Positions 35,316 through 44,504 are shown, counted from the stretch's first letter. The stretch is 64,000 nucleotides of DNA from an uncultured Bradyrhizobium sp. (GCF_936943645.1 NZ_CAKZJO010000065.1:1-64000); one strand, 5' to 3'. Numbers and translations are program-made. Notes: generated by a model from the letters alone, not told the origin.

Positions 35316-35573
35316 TCCAGCGCCTTCAAACGACTGCCTCAGCAGTCTCTGCACCAACGCCCGCGAGACGTTTGCTTACATTACCAATAGGGGATCGCAT
35401 GGCAATTGGGCTTGCGGGATACGCGATGTTACCGGATGGTGCCCTTCTGGACGTAGTACAGTCGTGGGTGGTAGCGTGCCTGCACACAACAAATTGTGCG
35501 ATCGGCCGCCATATCGCGTATTGCGGCCAGACACGACAGTCTTTGACAAACAGACATATCGGGGAACGGGGCG

Positions 35574-36065
35574 ATGGCTGGACTGGTATATAGCGGCAGG
35601 GCATTTCGAGACTTGATGAATGCCAACTACTATCCCTTGGCGAACATGAAAAGGAGCGTGGCCAAGCTCAAGGCATCGGACGACATCGACCTTCCGACCC
35701 TCGAATACGGCCAGTACCATTTGATCCTGAACCCGCCGTCGAAGTGGCCGCAGGGCAGCGCCAAGTACTGGCACAAGGAGAAGGGCCGCGCCCGGGTCGA
35801 CCTCAGCACCCAGCCGAACACGGTCCCGCTCTCCAGGGACGAGCCCGGCGTCATCCCGCTGACGCGATGTGACCTGCTCGATGCCTGCGTCCGGAAGTGC
35901 TTCAACTCCGAGCCGCCGATCCCGATGAAGACGAAGATCATCACCCACGCGGCCAGCGACGCTTACGCTCACCGGCACGAGATCCGGCTGGAGTGGGAGT
36001 ACAAGAAAGGATCAGACACGCCGACGTTGCTGAATCTGACGATGGTCTGTCCGCATAGATCCTGA
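35574..36065 (+). CDS. Uncharacterised protein, paralogue 1 of a two-member family
   Basis: A 163-residue soluble protein with no recognised domain. It is clearly homologous to the product of 37720-38265: both share LMNANYYPL, a Lys-rich helix (NMK(R/K)SVA(K/R)LKAS), EYGQY, KCFNSEPPIPMK, HEIRL and TLLNLTMVCP. Two conserved cysteines flank these blocks. It starts MAGLVYSGRAFRD with a G-rich ribosome site (GGGG) nearby. The MATE transporter gene lies between the paralogues, which suggests a local duplication or a functional set. Function unknown; no signal peptide or membrane span. Confidence 0.7.
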   Translation: MAGLVYSGRAFRDLMNANYYPLANMKRSVAKLKASDDIDLPTLEYGQYHLILNPPSKWPQGSAKYWHKEKGRARVDLSTQPNTVPLSRDEPGVIPLTRCDLLDACVRKCFNSEPPIPMKTKIITHAASDAYAHRHEIRLEWEYKKGSDTPTLLNLTMVCPHRS

Positions 36066-36137
36066 GCACCATCCTAGCCCCCGGGGACGGATGCTCCGAT
36101 GTAGACGCCCGCCCGCAAAGCGAAAGGAGACGGTCCG

Positions 36138-37541
36138 TTGCCGCCGACCGCGCAAGCAGCCGCGAAGAAGCTGCTCGACGGACCTGTCCTGCGCACGCTG
36201 CTCTCACTGGCCTTGCCGAATGCCATCGCATTCTCGGCCGGGACGCTGGTCGCGATCGCGGAGACGTCCTACATCGGACAACTGGGAGTCGAATCGCTGG
36301 CGGCGATGGCGCTGGTGTTTCCCTGTGTGATGCTCACCATGAGCATTTCGGGGGCTGCCATGGGTGGGGGCGTATCCTCAGCTATTGCACGCGCGCTCGG
36401 TGCGGGTGACGGCGATCGCGCCGAGAGCCTCGCCACACACGCGCTTCTGATCGCAGTCTTCTTCGGTCTCGTCTTCATGCTGGGCATGCAGATCGGCGGC
36501 AGGCAATTGCTGGAGCTGCTCGGTGGCAGGGGCGACGTTTTGGCGCAGGCAATCGCTTACAGCGAGATCTATTTCGGCGGAGCCGTGCTGACCTGGCTGG
36601 TCAATATTCTAGCCAGCATCCTGCGCGGCACCGGCAACATGAAATTGCCGTCGCTGATGATCGTGAACTCCGCGGTTTGCCAGACCATCCTCGGCGGCAC
36701 GCTCGGTCTCGGCCTCGGTCCGATCCCACGATTTGGGATGCCGGGAGTCGCGGCAGGGACTCTGGTTGCTTTCTCGATCAACATCGCGATCATGGCCTGG
36801 TATCTGTTCTCGGGCCGGAGCCGCATCGCTCCCCGGCTGCGCGGGTTTCGCCCGCAATGGCCCTTGTTTGTCGACATTCTCAAGGTTGGCGTGGTCGCCT
36901 GCTTTTCCCCGCTGCAAAATGCACTCACCGGCCTGATCTTCACCCATATGCTGGCCGGGTTCGGGACCGCCGTGCTCGCCGCCTCCGGCATTGGCGCACG
37001 CCTCGAATACGTGCTCGCGACCATTGCCTTCTCCGTCGGCATCGGGTCGGTACCGATGATCGGCGTAGCGATCGGCGCGGGGCGCATCCCGCGGGCCCGC
37101 CGTATTGCCTGGACGACCGGTCTTGTCGCGCTCGTCGTGGTCGGCGGGCTCGCAAGCGCGGTGGCGCTCTTCCCGGATCCTTGGGTCAGCCTCTTCACCG
37201 ACAATGCCGAAGCGCATGCCGCCAGCCGGCAATTTCTCCGGACCGTCGCCCCGTTCTACGCCTTTATCGGCCTTGCCTCGGCGATGTATTTCTCGTCGCA
37301 AGGCGCGGGCAACGTGCTCGGTCCCGTGCTGGCGCAGACGGCGCGCCTGCTCTTCATCATCCTTGGCGGCTGGTATCTGACATCGCAGGCGGCAACAGCC
37401 GAGAGCTTCTTCATGCTGACGGCCGCGTCGATGATATTGCTCGGCCTTCTCTCTTGTGCAGCAGTTGCGTTTACCCGCTGGGGGCCGCGCATGACCGGTG
37501 CACAGGGCCCGCTGAGCTTGGCGAATGCGGCGGACAAGTAG
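36138..37541 (+). CDS. MATE-family efflux transporter
   Basis: A 467-residue protein with about 12 membrane segments in two homologous halves, the usual length for MATE. The N-terminal motif PNAIAFSAGTLVAIAETSYIGQLG and GNMKLPSLMIV match the NorM/DinF-like pattern. It should exchange cations for an organic, often cationic, solute at the inner membrane. The start lies 72 bases after paralogue 1 and is read in the same direction as both paralogues, so all three may be coexpressed. The substrate is unknown. Confidence 0.85.
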   Translation: MPPTAQAAAKKLLDGPVLRTLLSLALPNAIAFSAGTLVAIAETSYIGQLGVESLAAMALVFPCVMLTMSISGAAMGGGVSSAIARALGAGDGDRAESLATHALLIAVFFGLVFMLGMQIGGRQLLELLGGRGDVLAQAIAYSEIYFGGAVLTWLVNILASILRGTGNMKLPSLMIVNSAVCQTILGGTLGLGLGPIPRFGMPGVAAGTLVAFSINIAIMAWYLFSGRSRIAPRLRGFRPQWPLFVDILKVGVVACFSPLQNALTGLIFTHMLAGFGTAVLAASGIGARLEYVLATIAFSVGIGSVPMIGVAIGAGRIPRARRIAWTTGLVALVVVGGLASAVALFPDPWVSLFTDNAEAHAASRQFLRTVAPFYAFIGLASAMYFSSQGAGNVLGPVLAQTARLLFIILGGWYLTSQAATAESFFMLTAASMILLGLLSCAAVAFTRWGPRMTGAQGPLSLANAADK

Positions 37542-37719
37542 CAGCGCAAGGTCGCACCACGACGCTCTCAGGTTGCTTTCGTTGACGTCGCATCTTCACG
37601 AATGATAGCGTTCGCAGCGTAGGCTTTGCGGCACAAGCGTGGTTCATCATGGGTCACGCTGCTTTGGAATGTCTCGCCGGCACGCGTGCCAGTGCTCGGG
37701 CGAAGATCGGGAGCGATCG

Positions 37720-38265
37720 ATGGGCGGAATTTACGACGACCAAAACTACAAGAACCTGATGAATGCCAATTACTACCCGCTCGAAAACATGAAGAAGAGC
37801 GTGGCGAGACTCAAAGCCTCCAAGCAGATCGACATCGAGACGATGGAATACGGCCAGTATCAGCCGATCCTCTCGCCGCTCGACACGTGGCCGAACGGCA
37901 GCGGCAAGGTGTGGTTCAGGGCGCTCGGCCATGCCCGTCTTCAGCTCACCGCCCAGCCCAACACCACGCCGCTGTCGAACGACGAGCGCGTCGTGGTGCC
38001 GCCAACCAAATGCGCGCTGCTGGATGCCTCCATCCGCAAATGCTTCAACTCGGAGCCGCCGATCCCGATGAAGGCCGACATCCGGCAGCATCAGCAGAAC
38101 GACGTCAATTCCGACCAGCACGAGATTCGTCTGGTCTGGGAATACGGCAATGGCGAGGACCAGGCACCCACGCTGCTCAACCTGACCATGGTCTGCCCTT
38201 ACGCGACCAAGTCGCGGAAGGCGGAGACCTCGGCAGAGGTTCGGCAGGAGCACTCCGCCAAGTAA
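37720..38265 (+). CDS. Uncharacterised protein, paralogue 2
   Basis: A 181-residue protein homologous to the product of 35574-36065 over nearly its full length, at roughly half identical residues by eye. The shared blocks are LMNANYYPLENMKKSVA, EYGQY, RKCFNSEPPIPMK, HEIRLVWEY and TLLNLTMVCP. It adds a charged C-terminal tail (KSRKAETSAEVRQEHSAK). GGGAG six bases before the ATG at 37720 supports the start. No known domain. A strong terminator lies 70 bases downstream. Confidence 0.75.
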   Translation: MGGIYDDQNYKNLMNANYYPLENMKKSVARLKASKQIDIETMEYGQYQPILSPLDTWPNGSGKVWFRALGHARLQLTAQPNTTPLSNDERVVVPPTKCALLDASIRKCFNSEPPIPMKADIRQHQQNDVNSDQHEIRLVWEYGNGEDQAPTLLNLTMVCPYATKSRKAETSAEVRQEHSAK

Positions 38266-38324
38266 GCTTTCGCCACGGCGGCGTCGGGCCCTGCTCTGGC
38301 GCGGGCCCGCTCGGAGACCGTCCC

Positions 38325-38360
38325 CAAAAAAAGAATGGCCCGCATCATGCGGGCCATTTT
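38325..38360. terminator. Bidirectional terminator between paralogue 2 and tRNA-fMet
   Basis: Arms AATGGCCCGCAT and its complement (38334-38345 and 38347-38358) are flanked by a run of seven A (38326-38332) and TTTT. On the minus strand the stem is followed by CTTTTTTTGGGG, an excellent terminator for the tRNA; on the plus strand TTTT ends the paralogue transcript. Confidence 0.85.
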
Positions 38361-38387
38361 CGTCTCGGATCCGGTCAAATCCGAATT

Positions 38388-38464
<77 letters not shown>

Positions 38465-38773
38465 TTAAACGCCTGCGCGCCTTCAGTTCAGTCCCGGGGA
38501 CGATCGGTTGAGGCCTGCGCTGTTCGCGTGGCTTTCCTCTTCCGTCCCAAAGGCTTCCTTGGAAGGCAACCCCGGGCAAAGCCCTCGGGTGCGGGGCGTA
38601 TGTACCAACCCAAGCTGCCTTTGGAAAGGGCTGCGGGAACGTTTTTTTCGACTTTATGACAGGGGAATCGACCGATTTCCGCCGCGTTCCCTATGCTCTT
38701 GCCAGAAGTTCCACAAAGGGCCAGCTTGCGGCAACAAGATGAGGGCCGAAACGCGCCCTTGAGGAGGAACGCC
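38465..38773. other. Intergenic region between tRNA-fMet and aldehyde dehydrogenase genes
   Basis: About 310 bases holding the minus-strand tRNA promoter and the plus-strand dehydrogenase promoter. A run of seven T (38642-38648) follows a weak hairpin near 38615-38632, but the spacing does not suit a terminator. No gene was recognised. Confidence 0.35.
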
Positions 38774-40207
38774 GTGGATAAATCCCTGACGAGCGCCCCG
38801 GTCGGAGCGCTGGAGGAAGCCTTCCACGCCATGGTCGCGCGGTCGCGGGACGAGCCGGCGCCCGGCCTTGCCGAGCGGCTCGACCGGCTGGCGCGGCTGC
38901 GCAGCGTCGTCGCCGACAATGAAGAGCGTTTCCGGCAGGCGATCTCCGCCGATTTCGGTCACCGCTCGGCGGTCGAGACCACCATCGCCGAGACCATGCT
39001 GCTGTTCTCCGAGATGCGGCACGCGACGAAGCACCTGAAGGCCTGGATGGCGCCGCAGCGGATCGCCACCGCGCTGCAATTCCTCCCCGCCCGCAACCGG
39101 CTGATGCCGCAGCCGCTCGGCGTCGTCGGCATCATCGCGCCGTGGAATTATCCGCTGCAGCTGACGCTGGCGCCTGCCATCGGCGCGCTCGCCGCCGGCA
39201 ACCGCGTCCTCGTCAAGCCGAGCGAGCTGACGCCGCATTTTTCAGCGCTGCTGAAGGAGACGATCGCCGCCAAGTTCGATGCGACGGAGCTGCTCGTCAC
39301 CGGCATCGAGAGCGAGATCGCGCAAGGCTTTGCGCGCCTGCCGCTCGATCATCTCGTGTTCACCGGCTCGACCCGGGTCGGGCGGCTGGTCGCGGAGGCC
39401 GCGGGGCGCAACCTGACGCCTGTTACCCTCGAGCTCGGCGGCAAGTCGCCTGCGATCATCGACGCCTCGGCCGATCTCGAGGAAGCGGCCGAGCGCATCG
39501 CCTACGGCAAGCTGCTCAATGCCGGGCAGACCTGCATCGCGCCGGATTATGTGCTGGTGCCCGAACCGGCGTTGCAGGCCTTTGCCGAGAAGGTGCGCGC
39601 CCACATGCGGCGGATGTTCGGCACCGATCCTTCGAACAAGGACTACACCTCGATCATCTCGGACCGGCATTATGCCCGGCTTGAGGGCCTCGTCGCGGAC
39701 GCTGCCCAGCGCGGCGCAAAAATCCTGCAGCCGGCGAAGGCGGACGATCCGAACTGGAAAGCGCACCGCAAATTCCCGCCGACGCTGATCGTCGGTGCGA
39801 CCGAGGCGATGGCGGCGATGCAGGAGGAGATCTTCGGTCCGGTGCTTCCCGTGCTCGGTTATCGCGATCGGGCGGAGGCCATCGCCTTCATCAACCATCG
39901 CGACCGGCCGCTTGCCCTCTATTGGTTCGGCAAGGACGACGCCGCACGCGATGAAGTGCTGGCACGGACCATCTCCGGCGGCGTCACCATCAATGACTGC
40001 CTGTTTCACTTCACGCAAATCAACCAGCCGATGGGCGGCGTCGGCGCATCCGGCACCGGTGCCTATCACGGCGAATGGGGCTTTCGCACGTTCAGCAAGC
40101 TGAAACCGGTGTTCTACCGCTCCAAGTTCAACCGCCTCGCCGACCTCTATCCGCCCTATGGCGGCAAGATCGCGCGGCTGGAGAAGCTGATGCGGTTCAT
40201 GTCGTAG
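38774..40207 (+). CDS. Coniferyl-aldehyde dehydrogenase-type aldehyde dehydrogenase
   Basis: A 477-residue NAD-dependent aldehyde dehydrogenase. The start is GTG, with GGAGG six bases upstream. Glu in LELGGKSP (~residue 220) and the catalytic Cys in GQTCIAPDY (~254) are intact, and APWNYPLQLTLAP forms the oxyanion/substrate region. Absence of the longer N-terminal region and the C-terminal FYRSKFNRLADLYPPYGG pattern match the CalB branch that oxidises coniferyl and long-chain aldehydes. The GMC oxidoreductase gene follows after a palindromic repeat, suggesting an alcohol-to-acid pair. Confidence 0.85.
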   Translation: MDKSLTSAPVGALEEAFHAMVARSRDEPAPGLAERLDRLARLRSVVADNEERFRQAISADFGHRSAVETTIAETMLLFSEMRHATKHLKAWMAPQRIATALQFLPARNRLMPQPLGVVGIIAPWNYPLQLTLAPAIGALAAGNRVLVKPSELTPHFSALLKETIAAKFDATELLVTGIESEIAQGFARLPLDHLVFTGSTRVGRLVAEAAGRNLTPVTLELGGKSPAIIDASADLEEAAERIAYGKLLNAGQTCIAPDYVLVPEPALQAFAEKVRAHMRRMFGTDPSNKDYTSIISDRHYARLEGLVADAAQRGAKILQPAKADDPNWKAHRKFPPTLIVGATEAMAAMQEEIFGPVLPVLGYRDRAEAIAFINHRDRPLALYWFGKDDAARDEVLARTISGGVTINDCLFHFTQINQPMGGVGASGTGAYHGEWGFRTFSKLKPVFYRSKFNRLADLYPPYGGKIARLEKLMRFMS

Positions 40208-40220
40208 GTCGTCGAACACC

Positions 40221-40298
40221 GTCATTGCGAGCGCAGCGAAGCAATCCAGACTGTCACTGCGGATGGATTCTGGATTGCTTCGCTGCGCTCGCAATGAC
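40221..40298. repeat. Long perfect inverted repeat, family E
   Basis: Two exactly complementary 30-base arms (40221-40250 and 40269-40298), beginning GTCATTGCGAGCGCAGCG, around an 18-base loop. This is a well-known type of intergenic palindrome in Bradyrhizobium and relatives. It lies between the aldehyde dehydrogenase and GMC oxidoreductase genes and might terminate or stabilise the upstream mRNA. Confidence 0.9.
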
Positions 40299-40329
40299 GA
40301 AAAGACAATGCAATAGGGGGAAACTAGCA

Positions 40330-41928
40330 GTGACTGACACATTCGATTTCGTCGTCGTGGGCGCGGGCTCGGGCGGCTGCGCGGTGGCGGGGCGACTGTC
40401 GGAGGATGCGGGGACATCCGTCGCGCTGCTCGACGCAGGTGGACGAAACGACAGCTGGCGGATCACCACGCCGTTCGGACTGGCCCTGCCCTACCAGGCG
40501 GCCAACTGGGCCTTCGACACGATGCCGCAGAAGGGATTGAACGGCCGTATCGGCTATCAGCCGCGCGGCAAGGGGCTCGGCGGCTCCTCGGCGATCAACG
40601 CCATGGTCTACATCCGCGGCCACAAATCGGACTACGACCATTGGGCTTCGCTCGGCAATGCCGGCTGGTCGTATGCGGACGTGCTGCCCTATTTCAAGCG
40701 CTCGGAGAACAATTCCGATTTCGACGGCGAATATCACGGCAAGGATGGTCCGCTGCATGTCAACCGCCTGCGCTCGGACAATCCGATCCACGACATCTTC
40801 CATCAGGCCGCACGCGAGGCGCAGTTCCGAATCCGCGAGGACTTCAACGAAGAGGACCATGAAGGGCTCGGCAGCTACCAGGCGACGCAGCACAATGGCG
40901 AGCGCTGGAGCGCGGCGCGCGCTTACATAGAGCCCCACATGGACAAGCGCGCGAATCTGCGGGTCGAGACGGGCGCGCACGCCACGAAGATCCTGTTCGA
41001 AGGAGGGCGCGCGGTCGGCATCGAATATGTGCAGGGCAAGCAGAAGAGGCAGCTGCGCGCGCGCCGCGAGATGATCCTCGCCGGCGGCGCCTTCCAATCC
41101 CCGCAATTGCTGATGCTGTCGGGCATCGGCGACGGCGAGGCGCTTCGCGCACACGGAATCGGCGTCGTGCATCATCTGCCGGGCGTCGGGCGCAATCTGC
41201 AGGACCACCCGGATTTCGTGTTCGTCTACGCCTCCGACTATCCGCACTTCGTTCACGCCTCGCTCGGCCGGCTGCCATCCCTGCTCCGTGCCATCCAGCA
41301 ATATCGCCGCGAACGGCGCGGCCTGATGACGACGAATTTCGCCGAATGCGGCGGCTTCCTGAAGACGCAGGCACATCTCGACGTGCCCGACATCCAGCTC
41401 CACTTCGTCATCGCGATGCTCGACGACCACGGCCGCAAGAAGCACAAGGAGGCGGGCTTCTCGTGCCATGTCTGCCTGCTCAGGCCGAAGAGCCGCGGCA
41501 GCGTCTGGCTCAAAAGCGCCGATCCGCTCGCAGCTCCCATGATCGATCCGAATTTCCTCGGCGAGGAAGAGGATGTCGAGAGGATGGTCGCAGGCTTCAA
41601 GACGACGCGCCGCTTGATGGAGACGCCCGCGCTGCGCGCGCTGCAGAAGAAGGACATGTTCACGTCCAACGTCCGAACCGACGACGACATCCGCAGCATC
41701 CTGCGCGAGCGCGTCGACACCGTCTATCACCCGGTCGGCACCTGCAAGATGGGAACGGATGCGATGGCCGTGGTCGATCCGGTCCTGAAGGTGCGCGGCG
41801 TCGCGGGATTGCGCGTCGTCGACGCCTCGATCATGCCGACGTTGATCGGCGGCAATACCAATGCGCCGACCATCATGATCGGGGAGAAGGCGGCGGATAT
41901 GATCAGGGACGAGATGCGGGCGAGTTAG
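40330..41928 (+). CDS. GMC-family FAD-dependent oxidoreductase (choline/alcohol dehydrogenase-like)
   Basis: A 532-residue flavoprotein, GTG start with AGGGGG upstream. The FAD-binding GAGSGGCAVAGRL is at residues ~11-23, the GMC signature 1 region GKGLGGSSAINAMVYIRGH near residues 80-98, signature 2 GAFQSPQLLMLSGIGD near 255-270, and the catalytic His-containing VYHPVGTCKMG plus GGNTNAPTIMIGEKAAD at the C-terminus. Likely oxidises an alcohol to aldehyde, passing electrons to a quinone or O2; with the neighbouring aldehyde dehydrogenase it would complete oxidation to the acid. Confidence 0.9.
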   Translation: MTDTFDFVVVGAGSGGCAVAGRLSEDAGTSVALLDAGGRNDSWRITTPFGLALPYQAANWAFDTMPQKGLNGRIGYQPRGKGLGGSSAINAMVYIRGHKSDYDHWASLGNAGWSYADVLPYFKRSENNSDFDGEYHGKDGPLHVNRLRSDNPIHDIFHQAAREAQFRIREDFNEEDHEGLGSYQATQHNGERWSAARAYIEPHMDKRANLRVETGAHATKILFEGGRAVGIEYVQGKQKRQLRARREMILAGGAFQSPQLLMLSGIGDGEALRAHGIGVVHHLPGVGRNLQDHPDFVFVYASDYPHFVHASLGRLPSLLRAIQQYRRERRGLMTTNFAECGGFLKTQAHLDVPDIQLHFVIAMLDDHGRKKHKEAGFSCHVCLLRPKSRGSVWLKSADPLAAPMIDPNFLGEEEDVERMVAGFKTTRRLMETPALRALQKKDMFTSNVRTDDDIRSILRERVDTVYHPVGTCKMGTDAMAVVDPVLKVRGVAGLRVVDASIMPTLIGGNTNAPTIMIGEKAADMIRDEMRAS

Positions 41929-41947
41929 GCGACGGCGTCACCTCATC

Positions 41948-42112
41948 CTCCGCTGTCGTCCCGGACAAGCGTAAGCGCCGATCCGGGACCCATAGCCACA
42001 GGGACAAGTTATGGCGCGAGACCGGAAACTCCGAGTCTTCGCCAAACTACTTCCTGGGATTATGGGTCCCGGATCTGCGCGCGCTTGGGGCGCGCTTGTC
42101 CGGGACGACACC
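41948..42112. repeat. Intergenic repeat, family C, copy 2
   Basis: Related to 10415-10581: outer arms GTCGTCCCGGACAAGCG / CGCTTGTCCGGGACGAC, and the shared inner text CCATAGCCACAGGGACAAG and AACTCCGAGTCTTCGC. It lies between the GMC oxidoreductase and the convergent SDR gene. Confidence 0.85.
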
Positions 42113-42147
42113 TGAGCGAAAATCGCTTGTCCGGGACGCGGAGAAGA

Positions 42148-42909
42148 TCAGTTCAGCAAGAACCCGCCATCGACCGTCACCACGCTCCCCGTCATATACC
42201 GCGACGCCTGTGACGCCAGCAGCAGGATCGCGCCGTCGAGATCGGACTCGGCGCCGACGCGGCGCTGCGGGATGCGCTTGGCGAGGCGCTCGCCTGCGGG
42301 GGTCGACCAGAAGGCGTGGTTCATCTCGGTGTCGATATAGCCGGGCGCGAGCGCGTTGATGCGGATGTTCTGCCCGGCGAGCTCCAGCGCCATCGCTTTG
42401 GTCGCCTGGATGATGCCGGCCTTGGAGATCGCATAGGGCGAAACCGCCTTCAACACGCCGGTGCCGAGCACGGAAGCGATGTTGACGATATTGCCCGACT
42501 GCTTGCGCGCGATCATGCGCCGCGCGACCTCGGTCGCGAGGAAATAGGCACCCTTCAGATTGGCGCCGATCACCGCGTCCCAATCCGCCTCGGTCTGCTC
42601 GGTCGCAAGTTTCTCGATGGCGATGCCGGCATTGTTGATCAGCACCGTGACCGGACCGAGCGCGGCTTCCGCAGCATCGACCGCGCGCGCGATCGCGGCG
42701 GTGTCGGTGACGTCGAGCGCGATCGCGGCAGCGCGGCCGCCCTTGCCGCGGATCTCCTCCTCCAGGCTCTTCAGCTTGTCGGTCTGCCGCGCCGCCAGCG
42801 CGACGGCTGCGCCATGGGCCGCCAGCACCCGGGCAAATTGCCGGCCCAGCCCCTGGCTCGCGCCGGTGACGAGGATGGTTTCTTTACTGACGTCGAATAG
42901 GTCTGACAT
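42148..42909 (-). CDS. SDR-family oxidoreductase
   Basis: A 253-residue classical SDR. TGASQGLG is at residues 15-22, NNAG near 95, and the catalytic Ser/Tyr/Lys lie in NIASVLGTGVLKAVSPYAISKAG. All key residues are present. AAGGA seven bases before the ATG at 42909 rules out the longer upstream starts. Similar proteins reduce 3-oxoacyl substrates or oxidise 3-hydroxyacyl substrates. It diverges from a CvpA gene and is convergent with the GMC oxidoreductase gene. Confidence 0.85.
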   Translation of the reverse strand: MSDLFDVSKETILVTGASQGLGRQFARVLAAHGAAVALAARQTDKLKSLEEEIRGKGGRAAAIALDVTDTAAIARAVDAAEAALGPVTVLINNAGIAIEKLATEQTEADWDAVIGANLKGAYFLATEVARRMIARKQSGNIVNIASVLGTGVLKAVSPYAISKAGIIQATKAMALELAGQNIRINALAPGYIDTEMNHAFWSTPAGERLAKRIPQRRVGAESDLDGAILLLASQASRYMTGSVVTVDGGFLLN

Positions 42910-43028
42910 GACGCATTCCTTGCGCGTTTTTTCGAGCTTTGGAGCCACCAATACAGACGATTTTAGCGATCTGAAACCGGAATGATCGGTTCGGCGTTCA
43001 TTCGTTCCATCGAGGCAGGGTTGCACTC

Positions 43029-43541
43029 ATGAACAGTTTCGATCTCGCCGTCTATGCCGCGCTCGCCGTCGCAATCGGGTTCGGCTTCAGGACCGGCCTC
43101 TTGCGCAGCGCGATGACCATTCTCGCTTATCTGCTCGCCGCGCCGATCGCGGTGGCGCTGATGCCGCTGATCGTGCCGCAGATCGCCGGCAATCCGAATG
43201 CGCCATTGCTGCAGAACTGGATCTGGCTGTTCGGCATCTTCGTGGTGGTCGGCATGCTGTTCGGCTATATCGGCCGCCTGGCACTGAACGACACCATCGG
43301 CGAGGCCGGCATCGGCGACCGCCTCGGCGGCGCCGCGCTCGGCGCCATCAGGGTCGGCCTCGTCGCGACCACGCTGGTGCTGGTGTTCGACCAGATCGTG
43401 CCGGCCAACCGCCAGCCGCCGTTCCTCGCCGGTTCGCATCTGCGGCCGCTGTTCTCGACCGTCGGCCAGATGGGCTTCAAATCGCTGCCGCCGGAGGCGG
43501 CCTCCGCGATCGACCGCCTCAAGCAGGAGCGGCGGATCTAG
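43029..43541 (+). CDS. cvpA: CvpA-family membrane protein
   Basis: A 170-residue inner-membrane protein with four hydrophobic segments in the first ~125 residues and the CvpA pattern FDLAVYAALAVAIGFGFRTGLLRSAM. The extended polar tail (residues 130-170) is cytoplasmic or periplasmic. CvpA was first linked to colicin V production and is now associated with envelope or biofilm traits; its molecular role is unclear. The divergent SDR gene begins 119 bases away. Confidence 0.75.
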   Translation: MNSFDLAVYAALAVAIGFGFRTGLLRSAMTILAYLLAAPIAVALMPLIVPQIAGNPNAPLLQNWIWLFGIFVVVGMLFGYIGRLALNDTIGEAGIGDRLGGAALGAIRVGLVATTLVLVFDQIVPANRQPPFLAGSHLRPLFSTVGQMGFKSLPPEAASAIDRLKQERRI

Positions 43542-43673
43542 AGCTCAGCCGCATTTGCATCGCCGCGCGGACGCGCATGCATTTTGGTGCGAGCCCGTCC
43601 CTTATCAGCGGCGCCACATTTGGCTAGAGTGCGGCCCGTTCAAAACCTGCCTGCCATTTTCGGGAGTGAAACA

Positions 43674-44456
43674 GTGGATCTTGGGATCAAAGGTCGCCGC
43701 GCCATCGTCTGCGCATCCAGCAAGGGCCTCGGGCGCGCCTGCGCCATTTCGCTGGCGGAGGCCGGCGTCGACGTCACGCTGACCGCGCGCGGCGCGGAAG
43801 CCCTGAAGAAGACGGCGGACGAGATCCGGAAAGCCTATCCCGATGTGAAGGTCACCGAGATCGTCGGCGACATCACGACGCCGGCGGGCCGCGAGGCGGT
43901 GCTGAAGGCCTGCCCCGAGCCCGACATCCTGATCAACAATGCCGGCGGCCCGCCGCCCGGCGATTTCCGCAACTGGACCCGCGACGACTGGATCAAGGCG
44001 ATCGACGCCAACATGCTGACCCCGATCGAGCTGATCAAGGCGACGGTGGACGGCATGATGGCGCGCAAGTTCGGCCGCATCGTCAACATCACCTCGGCCG
44101 CAGTGAAGGCGCCGATCGACATTCTCGGCCTCTCCAACGGCGCGCGCGCGGGCCTCACCGGCTTCATCGCGGGCCTGTCGCGCAAGACCGTGATCAACAA
44201 CGTCACCATCAACGGCCTGTTGCCGGGCCCGTTCGAGACCGACCGGCTGACCAGCACCGCGAAGGGCGAAGCCGACAAGCGTGGCGTCACGCCGCAGCAG
44301 ATCCTGGCCGAGCGCGCCAAGCTCAACCCTGCCGGCCGTTTCGGCCAGCCCGACGAGTTCGGCTACGCCTGCGCTTTCCTGTGCGGCGCCAAGGCCGGCT
44401 TCATCACGGGCCAGAACATTCTGCTGGATGGCGGCGCATTCCCCGGCACGCTGTAA
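43674..44456 (+). CDS. SDR-fold protein with altered catalytic residues
   Basis: A 260-residue SDR, GTG start with GGGAG seven bases upstream. The nucleotide motif is relaxed (CASSKGLG, residues 13-20). Ser141 is kept, but the Tyr and Lys of YxxxK are Ser154 and Arg158 (in GLSNGARAG). This matches a known SDR-like subgroup lacking the standard tetrad (conserved-domain class BKR_like_SDR_like). It may be a binding or non-canonical enzyme. It follows a CvpA gene and is itself followed by a terminator. Confidence 0.8.
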   Translation: MDLGIKGRRAIVCASSKGLGRACAISLAEAGVDVTLTARGAEALKKTADEIRKAYPDVKVTEIVGDITTPAGREAVLKACPEPDILINNAGGPPPGDFRNWTRDDWIKAIDANMLTPIELIKATVDGMMARKFGRIVNITSAAVKAPIDILGLSNGARAGLTGFIAGLSRKTVINNVTINGLLPGPFETDRLTSTAKGEADKRGVTPQQILAERAKLNPAGRFGQPDEFGYACAFLCGAKAGFITGQNILLDGGAFPGTL

Positions 44457-44465
44457 TGCCCCTTC

Positions 44466-44498
44466 GCTCTCTCCCCTGATGCGGGGAGAGAGCATTTT
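44466..44498 (+). terminator. Rho-independent terminator after the SDR gene
   Basis: Arms GCTCTCTCCCC (44466-44476) and its complement (44483-44493), six-base loop, followed by ATTTT. It separates the SDR gene from the convergent DUF3775 gene. Confidence 0.75.
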
Positions 44499-44504
44499 GC
44501 AAGG

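Noticed and set aside
38615..38648. T-run after a weak hairpin as a terminator
   Set aside because: The stem is imperfect and separated from the seven T by about ten bases; no transcript clearly ends there.
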